DNA of 64,000 nucleotides from contig OZ037765.1 of the NCBI GenBank assembly GCA_964035545.1, positions 9,852,698-9,916,697 on the forward strand, read 5' to 3'. Position numbers and translations under genes: made by a program. Shown here one piece after another: positions 52,701-64,000 of this stretch. Source of the DNA: Bugula neritina. Its lineage: Eukaryota > Bryozoa > Gymnolaemata > Cheilostomatida > Bugulidae. Every line of letters begins with the position of its first letter. Within the stretch, counting starts at the first letter, position 1. The notes beneath the pieces are model-generated. The model did no database searches. It saw only the letters and a list, made by a program, of their open reading frames with translations, and had not been told where the DNA came from.

Positions 52701-54718
52701 ATCTAAAAGGAATATAGGTAGGTAAACAGATTTGTTTATTGTATAAATTGAAATTTTAGAGCATGGTTCAAAGGTGCACTAGTACTGGTAATTCTTCTGG
52801 GCTTAACTTGGAGTATTGGGTTTGTGTCTATCAGTGGTGAAGAGAGTCAAACAGCTAAGCTGGTAATGGCGTACATATTTACCATTCTCAACAGTCTCCA
52901 AGGCCTCTTCATATTCATCTTCCACTGTATCCTGAATGACAAGGTAAACCTTTTAAATACTAGAGAATTCATTTCTTTTGCATCCCTATTAGCTAGTAGT
53001 GCTAAGCCAATATAGGGAATATCCAATATGGTGAAATAAAGTGGCTGCTAAATATCATTTTAGTATTTCTAGTACTAATTTTTTTGTCAAATATTTTTAA
53101 TATTTTATGTTTTCGATATAACTTGTGTTCTATCAAATGTGTTCATCTTGCACTAGAAAAATTGTAGTGTATATTCCAAGGCAAAGTGGCATAGCAATTT
53201 GAATAACAGTATTGGAGAAGTCCTACCAGTGGTGACCAAAACATCATGACTAAAAAATAAATACAAAACTAGTGAAAACTGACTTTTATTTTTAAGGGTA
53301 GGGTAATTGTATGTAAATTGTAATTATTCCTTGCTAACAACGAGGCTCTAAAGTGTGTCATTTATTAGCTGTAAACATTTTTAAGTTTTTGCACAGGTTC
53401 AAAAGGAGTATAAAAAGTTAGTAAGACGCACACAATGGCTTCCTGACTGCTTCCGGGCAAAGTATGGAGAACATAGGGGCTTGTCATCCGTACCATCTCA
53501 CTCTAGCGGTTCTAATGGAGTATGTATTTTATTTCAAGCTCTACCCATCATTATCTTATACTGAAAAAAAAACGTATTTTCAGTGGGTTAGCCTGCTCTT
53601 TGTCTTGGTTTCTTGAATAAAGTCTTATCAGATAGATCTTGATATTTTAGTACTTGGCCCGAGTTTTCTCCCGTAGACGGAAATCAGCAGATTTTATAAC
53701 TGGGTCTTTAAGAGCAAAGAAGCACATGTCTGTTAACTGTAATGAAGAAGGTTGTGTTAATAAAGAGGCTTCCACTCCACTCACTGACAGCGTATCTTCA
53801 TCTAATCCGCAAGGTTAGTGTTTATTCATTTCAGTATTTTAAATTTATTCATCCTAGAAATGGTTTAATTAAATTGATATATTGTGCACTTCAAAGAGCT
53901 AATCCCTAAGGCTTCTATTATATTGTAAAATTTATGTTTATCAAACATTCCAAGTGCTCATAATTTCAGTTGTAAATAGAGTTGCCTTTTCTCACAAAGC
54001 AGGGAAAACAACTCCAAAGCAAATGGGGTTTAGAATTTATATTCAAATAAAGATTAGTTAATTGCTGTTCAGTGGTGTTTATCTTTCACCATAAAGTATT
54101 ATGGCTCAATGGCACAGGCTTTTATTGGAGTCAACAATAGATGATCTACGGTGCTAAAGATCTTCTTTTTATCACCAGCTGCTCAAAATCCATATGCTGA
54201 GATACAAAACTTTGTTGGCTTGTACTTGTAACTGGTTTTATTTGATCTACCTTTTCTTTTGACTAAAATAATATAATGGAATTGTTTAAATAATTAGTAA
54301 TCATAAGTTATGTATCTATCAACTTGATTCATTGATGCTAAAGGAAGCTTTATTGAAAAGGGAATTCAAAACTGTTCTGCATTCTAAACTTTTAATGGTT
54401 GCATAATGCACATGTGGATTCCATGAGCTTTATCTACATCAAGGATTGATTTTGGTATAGATTTCCTCAGCAGCTTCTTATTTTAGAACATTATACATAT
54501 CCTAAGAATATCATTAAACCTTTTAATTCATATTAAAATGTGCATTGGTAATAAGGTTTAAATTAAATGATGGGTGTTTATTTTTTACTCTTGGGCTGTA
54601 GCCGTGTTCATGTTTTGGAGTTGTCATTTTGTACTAGTGCTTTTCTCTTTTAGTTCACAAAGAATCAGATAAAGTGCTATCACCATGTGAGGCAAAACTG
54701 GTTCCGACATTTTGTTGA
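40778..54718 (+). CDS. Latrophilin-type adhesion GPCR (19 coding exons, 953 aa)
   Basis: Adhesion GPCR with latrophilin (ADGRL/Cirl) architecture. Exons: 40778-40862, 42061-42271, 42609-42730, 42871-42894, 44526-44771, 45887-46095, 46504-46680, 48003-48180, 49189-49311, 49514-49739, 50129-50350, 50932-51043, 51384-51604, 52096-52162, 52323-52426, 52760-52943, 53397-53519, 53651-53813, 54654-54718; all phases join. Signal peptide 1-28 ([15 protein letters not shown]). SUEL/rhamnose-binding-lectin domain about 34-138, cysteine-rich. A Thr/Ser linker and an extra four-Cys module about 148-210. HormR domain about 231-292 ([19 protein letters not shown]). GAIN domain about 293-560. The GPS runs from CVFWEE to [13 protein letters not shown], with autoproteolysis expected between Leu558 and Thr559, which frees the tethered agonist. 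Seven membrane segments follow at about 572-845, ending [19 protein letters not shown]. The cytoplasmic tail is short (about 110 aa) compared with vertebrate or fly latrophilins. No olfactomedin domain is present. The last residues, PTFC, weakly resemble a class I PDZ ligand. Confidence 0.92.
49766..50105. repeat. About 23-bp minisatellite filling the GPS intron of the latrophilin
   Basis: About 14 degenerate units with the core TATCTGTAGAATATAGAACA occupy nearly all of the 389-nt intron 49740-50128. This intron interrupts the codon for Gly534 within the GPS motif. Confidence 0.85.
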
Positions 54719-55073
54719 TCTGTGAGCCCAAGACAAACATTTTTTACTCACATTTCATTATGCTTATTTACTTATGCAAATCTTGAAGTTGTTTACGATG
54801 TTCATAATTGATGTTACATATTGTACCTGAGGCCTAGTCCTAGCTGTAAACTGTACATATTTTTTCTTTGATATTTTTTTCTCAATTCTTTTGGTGCTAA
54901 AACTCATTTTATAATTTAATCAAACAATGCATAATCTATATTACGTTGTCAAAATTTATATCTAGAATTTATATATTTTTATCAAAGTTATGCACAGCAC
55001 AAAATTGTTTACTGCAATATTCTCTTTATTATATAATAATATATTATAATTATATATATGTAGATATATTATA

Positions 55074-55079
55074 AATAAA
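55074..55079 (+). terminator. Poly(A) signal AATAAA of the latrophilin gene
   Basis: AATAAA lies about 355 nt past the latrophilin stop in AT-rich 3'UTR-like sequence. It faces the V-ATPase poly(A) signal about 415 bp away, so the two genes end tail-to-tail. Confidence 0.45.
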
Positions 55080-55492
55080 GTATGTAATGACACTAATAAA
55101 TTTGACAAAATTTAAAATAAAAACAATAACAGCAAAAATTTGGTCGAGATGTAAAATTGACTAGCTGTTCAATGTAATGCCGAACCCTAAATGTGTATAA
55201 TAATGTAATGGAGTCTCAACAATATTCACTGTAGCAAACTCATAACATTCAGATGTAAAGTTGAAGTGGCTACAATCATGCCAACGATGGACATTTGTGT
55301 ATGGCATTAGAGAATAGTCAACATAAGCTAATGAAATTCTTTCTGTTACAAATTACTGAAAGCAAAATGTTGGCACTCGTTGCATGAGAATGTAAAATAT
55401 ACACAAGTAACAATATAAAATTTTCCAATTAAATTTTTTAGAGGAATATTTAACAATTTAAGCCACCATCAGGCTGATAACATTTATTGCAC

Positions 55493-55498
55493 AAGAAA
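55493..55498 (-). terminator. Poly(A) signal AATAAA of ATP6V1A
   Basis: AATAAA reads on the minus strand about 85 nt past the ATP6V1A stop codon. Spacing is typical; use is inferred. Confidence 0.45.
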
Positions 55499-55582
55499 AT
55501 TAGTATAAATAGAAAAATTGCTATACAACAAAAGCTACGCAGTACTTGGTGCAATAACGTGTGCTCTCCTAAAAATTTATAG

Positions 55583-59703
<4,121 letters not shown>

Positions 59704-59712
59704 ACCTCCTGC

Positions 59713-61560
59713 CTGTAATCACATACCCTAATTTGAAATTACATAATATTGTACATAAAAATACAAATGCAAAAATTTCACAAACATAAAATATATTATC
59801 TATCGATTCACACTCTGCAATGAAACATAAGCTCTACAGCAAATATTTATATAGCTTATTACTGTAATGTAAAATCATAACGCAGTGTATAATTTGCTAT
59901 TATTACTTATATTACATATATATCTTGATTTTGTTATCAACAGTTTGACACATATATTCTTCCTAGCTTTTTGAATTGCACTATAACTTTATAAAATCTA
60001 AATAATAATTGAAGCAAACAGCACAGTAAAGAGAATTAGACTTGCATTGGAAAGCTTTATATCATCAAACATGAATTTGGTTTAATGAAAGCACATATCT
60101 TTTTTTAGTTCAAAGATGCAAATGTAGGCTTTTAAACTGCAAAATATTTCACTCATAAGCATGGGTTGTTATGACATGCATACATGTTACATTGGTGGGC
60201 CGTTTCAAGACTTTTTGTTTTCTGTTCAATTTAGTTGCTTCTATTTTCTGACCAGAGCCTTACTTACACAGCTTTGTTGAACTGTTTATTAGCTAAGAGC
60301 CAAAAGCTAGCTGCATGGCAGTCGTATCTTATCCTAATTTTTATCCTTCCTTTGAGCCTATTTATGTTGCAGTAGTAATGTTGCAAAATGAAATAGTAGC
60401 ACCATAAATTACTGCTATTGAGTCACTTTTTTATCATGTAGGCAGTATCGATGATTTCTAGTTGTACTTGACCAAGATTGCTACCACGTAATCAGTAATT
60501 CACTAATTCAGTAATTGAAATTTCAAATTCATGGCATGTAGTTGTACTTTGCAAGAAAAATAATTACACAGCTACCAGTACCAGATTAAGATAAATGATA
60601 AAATGCTAGGATAAGTAGTTAGTAGTTATTAATAATAATCCAAATATAAACATCAACTGTAAACTGCAAAGCCAAATTCAAAAGTAAGAGCAAATGCAAT
60701 AGCCAATACTTATACTCATAAATCATCCTGATACTGAAAGTGAAACTGAAAGTGAAAGTGAATACAAACCATCTTAGCTTCACTTTCGGATAACTCTAAC
60801 TGCTACCAGAATAACGATGATGTCAGTAATTTGACAAGAGAACAGGTGTTGTTTTAAGTATAATGTAGTTATTATGTTTTCAAATGTATCAGTTGCTGTT
60901 ACTAAAGTTGACTTAATTAACACTTGCTTCACCTAGCCAAATGCAACCATGGATCAACTATGTACCTAGCAAAATTAAAACACAGATGTCATGTGACAAA
61001 ACGGAAACGATAAACCGGTTCCGCCAAAACTAATTTACTATTGGTTCGGAAACTAAGTTATGTCAAAATTACTTTTTTATGATTTTAAAGCACAAACTTT
61101 TTTTAATGTAAAAAAATGCAAATAAAAAACAGCAAAATATATATGTGATTTAAAAATATTTGCAGAGGTATCCGCACTTCTTTTGCAAATAGTCTTTGCC
61201 TGGGTACCAATTATTAAACTCAATTTTCAAGAACGGGTTAGAAACTGGATCGATTATGTGTTCCGGCTAAATGATGCAGATATGTGTTGCCACAAACTTT
61301 AGGGCTACTGTTGCTAAGCAAAAGCATCATTAGCTTATTCTATATATTTTTAAAGGGGTTATTATTAAATTTCATTTGTTTATTTTGTTGAACCAAATTA
61401 TAATTTTTAGAATTTAAAATAAATTTAAATTTTAAATATAATAATTAGTAATTATTTATAAATGTAAAATGCAAGTTTTGTGACATAGTATATTATCATG
61501 CAATATCAATGCACAAGCAGTACCACTATAATATTCATGCTGATAAAAAACAGATTTGTG
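59713..61560. other. Spacer between ATP6V1A and the 61750 gene; probable promoter zone near 61.0 kb
   Basis: No coding exon recognised. It should contain the noncoding first exon and promoter of ATP6V1A, most likely near 60980-61050, where a CLEAR-like palindrome and ETS-like CCGGTTCCGCC stand together. A short GAAAGT/GAAACT simple run lies at about 60730-60760. Confidence 0.35.
60988..60997. promoter_or_regulatory. CLEAR/M-box-like palindrome in the upstream region of ATP6V1A
   Basis: GTCATGTGAC differs from the CLEAR consensus GTCACGTGAC at one position and is a nine-of-ten match. It lies about 1.3 kb upstream of the coding start, next to a small GC-richer patch with CCGGTTCCGCC (about 61015), a plausible promoter. 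ATP6V1A is a known CLEAR-network gene in mammals, and fly V-ATPase genes respond to Mitf. The TSS is not visible, so this is inference. Confidence 0.35.
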
Positions 61561-61568
61561 GCGCGAAA
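61561..61568. promoter_or_regulatory. E2F-type site
   Basis: GCGCGAAA is an exact match to the E2F/DP consensus (TTTSSCGC, reverse reading). It stands out in AT-rich DNA, 182 bp upstream of the ATG at 61750 and about 60 bp upstream of a TATA box. It suggests S-phase or proliferation-linked expression of the downstream gene. Confidence 0.45.
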
Positions 61569-61629
61569 TTTGTAGCGACGTGATCCTTGTTGCCCTTTGT
61601 CAGCAGTGTTTCGTAAGGTTTAAAACTGG

Positions 61630-61637
61630 TATATAAG
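61630..61637 (+). promoter_or_regulatory. TATA box
   Basis: TATATAAG lies 113 bp upstream of the ATG at 61750, in a region with a normal mix of bases. Transcription would start near 61660. Confidence 0.4.
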
Positions 61638-61749
61638 CTGTTAGGTATACTAGTGGTATTACAAAGCTTTGTATTCAACCGACCCTACAAGTGCGGGAAA
61701 ATTGTAATAATAATAACTGTCTGTTTTATACGTTTCATCCATTTCTAAA

Positions 61750-61920
61750 ATGCTTCAAGCCAGATCACAGAATGAGAATACTTCATCGACATCTGATTCT
61801 GACTGTGTTGTCAACGGGAAGTTAACAGATAAGATAAAGAACACAGCATTAGCCCAAAAGCCAAGCATGCAAAAAAGTTCAAAGCTCAACAGTTACAATG
61901 GATATAATGATGAAAATCGG
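61750..61920 (+). CDS. First coding exon of an unrecognised gene (57 codons, 5' partial model)
   Basis: An open frame starts at an ATG in AAAATGC context and runs 57 codons to a GT donor (CGG/GTATGA), phase 0. The peptide begins MLQARSQNENTSSTSDSD and ends GYNDENR. It is rich in Ser, Asn, Lys and Gln, as in disordered N-termini of regulatory proteins. I do not recognise the family, and no following exon is evident before 64000. A TATA box and an exact E2F-type site precede it. An S-phase or cell-cycle regulator is possible but only a guess. It is head-to-head with ATP6V1A. Confidence 0.45.
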
Positions 61921-62448
61921 GTATGATTATAGTTACAGTTAAACTTAATCATAATGTTGTTGAAATATTTCAATTTCAATTTGGTCCCAGAAGTCTAAGT
62001 TTAGCTTCAGTGTAAGTCTTTCATTATCATTATGATTATAATTGATAGCAATGACAATCACAATGGTAGTGATAGTGATTGCCATTATCATTATGATTAT
62101 ATTTAATAATCATATTAATTCAAATTGTGAAGAATATTATAGTTTTAATTATCATTATGTAGTTTTTAGAACTATGACATTGACTCAATCACTATCAGTC
62201 AATGAGTATGAACTATCACTATAACTATGATAAATCATAATTTTCAATTTAATTGTATGATTATCTTAATTATTCACATTGACTTCGATTCAATCATTGA
62301 TATTGAACAGTGTAATAATTTTCACGAATTATCCTGTAAGTTTGATTTCATGTTCATGCTGAATTTTAATTTTATAATTATATTAATTATAAGTATGAGA
62401 ATAATAATTTAAATTATTAGTATGACATTATAATTATTGGAAAACCCG
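61921..62448. other. Simple-sequence-rich intron start, no exon seen
   Basis: AT-rich drifting repeats of ATTATCATTATGATTATA style, like those at 26.8-27.7 kb. No second exon of the 61750 gene is visible. Confidence 0.35.
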
Positions 62449-63290
62449 TCCGCAACAGACAACATAGATTTAGAAGAGGCGGGTCTTGTGAAAAGCAACT
62501 CTGCGCCACATACCATGAACTAGCAAAAACTAACGAAACAACTAAAGCGACACATGCTCTGGTACTTGATTTTAAAAAGGCCTTTGACAAAGTGCCTCAT
62601 GCTTTACTAATGTAAAAGTTGAAACTAATACCAGAAATACATCCACAACTGGTAAACTGGATTCAATGATCTCCCACTAAATTTAAACTGATGATATGCT
62701 TATGTATCAGACTGTTAACACAAAGGAAGACGCTGTAAGATTCCAGGGCAACACAAATGGTCAGTTGATTGAAAAATGCCTTTCAACGAAGGTAAATGCA
62801 AAATCATAGCGTTTGGCAATCAAAATTACATACCTCTGTACAAGCTAGGTGAAGTAGAGATGGATTGGGTAGACACAACAACATACTTGGGGGTTGTCAT
62901 GTCAAACCTTAAATTTGGTAAGCATATTACATTTAAAAAAGGATAAGGCCTGAAAAATTCTAGGAGCAATTAAAAACGTTCTAAAGAAGGCCCCTAGAAA
63001 AAGTAAGCTACTGGCTTACACTAGTCTGTGCTGTCCCATTCTCGAGTACGCAGATACCGTGTGGGATCCAACATTAGCTAGACGTTGAGTCTCCGGAAAT
63101 GTTACAGCACAGGGCAGTGAGGTTTATTGCTGGATTAAAGGCACAAGAAAGTGTCACCGAGATTGCTAAAATATGGCAATAACCACTATTTCTGCTGTCC
63201 GTGGTGAACTAACATCCATTTATGCAAACTCACAAATATACCATAGTAGCTTCTTTCTAAGAACCATTAGAGACACCAGAGGGTCCGTAT
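62449..63290 (+). pseudogene. Decayed non-LTR retrotransposon (LINE) fragment
   Basis: Translated pieces in several frames match the second half of a LINE ORF2. An RT palm piece reads ALVLDFKKAFDKVPHALL (about 62550-62610). Later pieces read VDTTTYLGVVMSN (about 62870) and, at about 63000-63060, a block with LLAYTSLCCPILEYADTVWD, followed by a frame with HRAVRFIAGLK. Frameshifts and stops separate them and the YxDD core is missing or deleted, so it is dead. The type resembles CR1/Jockey-clade elements. It lies in the presumed first intron of the 61750 gene. Confidence 0.8.
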
Positions 63291-64000
63291 AACAAAGAAA
63301 ATTAACACAATTACCACCTAACCTTTAGCCGACACTGTGAAACAAATGAGGCACTTCTATAACCTTGAGTGTTTCCAAGTGTTCTATGTCTTCAAAGGTA
63401 TTCAAAAACATTATTGTTGTTTGATAGCTAATGCAACAATGGCCATGGGACTCATTAAAGTCAATTTGCAACTGTTAGTCCTGATCTCATTCTGGGATAG
63501 AAATATACTAGAAGCTATATTATGTTTATTGTGATTATTACGAATTTGTGTTATCATTACGATTATAATAATTGGCTTAATCATGGGTATATCAATATGA
63601 ATACTAATAGCAATCACATATTAGTAAAATACTGCTATAGCATATTAGTCTCTATGGTTCCCCTTTCAAAAGTGTTTTTGACGTCCATTTTTATCACTGC
63701 TCGGAAATAAATAGCTAATTTTTAAACGTGATTATAGTTTCTCTTCTGGTTACTGAAGAATTAGTCTTGTTATTCGAAAAGCTTTCATAAGTTTGGTCTG
63801 CTTTCATCAAAAAGTGCTCATGTCCACAAATTCAGCAAATATGCTGTAATAAGATCGTTAATGTTGCTGAATATGATTTTGTAATGATAGGAAAAACCTT
63901 TCAGCAGTACAATGTGAAACTGGTGGTTGCTACAATCTAAAGGATTCTTGTTTGATTTGCTAAAATGGTTTATGCTGGTAAAATGCTATTACAATGAATA
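63291..64000. other. No gene seen
   Basis: AT-rich sequence after the LINE relic. Short open frames lack recognisable content and splice support. Confidence 0.3.

Overview
The window is nuclear DNA from an AT-rich invertebrate animal. The genes are cut into many short exons by GT-AG introns of about 50 bp to 3.5 kb. The gene set is bilaterian, and the intergenic and intronic DNA holds minisatellites, (TA)n tracts and a tRNA-derived SINE. A latrophilin with a lectin and a HormR module but no olfactomedin domain, and a peroxisomal TYSND1 protease, suggest a non-vertebrate bilaterian, perhaps a spiralian. I cannot name the phylum from sequence alone. All identifications come from reading the translations against remembered families; no search was run.

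Layout. 1-3845: no confident gene; a (TA)n tract, a reverse-strand SINE and a small G-run hairpin. 3846-25716 (minus): a complete 35-exon condensin II subunit NCAPD3 gene. 25717-28951: a full-length SINE with a perfect 18-bp target duplication, then cryptically simple DNA. 28952-30406 (minus): TYSND1, intronless in its coding part and ending in the peroxisomal signal SKL. 30407-34033: a CTA/CTG trinucleotide tract and a short CpG-bearing patch. 34034-37838 (minus): PPT1, 7 exons, complete catalytic triad. 37839-40777: head-to-head spacer with CLEAR-like E-boxes on the PPT1 side. 40778-54718 (plus): a 19-exon latrophilin-type adhesion GPCR. 55583-59703 (minus): V-ATPase catalytic subunit A, 12 coding exons, 617 residues. 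61750-61920 (plus): first coding exon of an unrecognised gene behind a TATA box and an E2F-type site. 62449-63290: a decayed LINE.

The four multi-exon models were built by hand. In each, every exon length agrees with the codon phase of its neighbours, and the totals (1548, 299, 953 and 617 aa) are credible for the families. PPT1 and the V-ATPase both act in lysosomes, TYSND1 in peroxisomes, NCAPD3 on chromosomes and the latrophilin at the cell surface. They do not form one pathway.

The most unusual structure is in the introns. Seven tandem arrays sit directly against splice sites. Two of them, each of 14 units, are built from the 5' splice site itself, so the NCAPD3 pre-mRNA carries long ladders of donor sequences just downstream of two exons.
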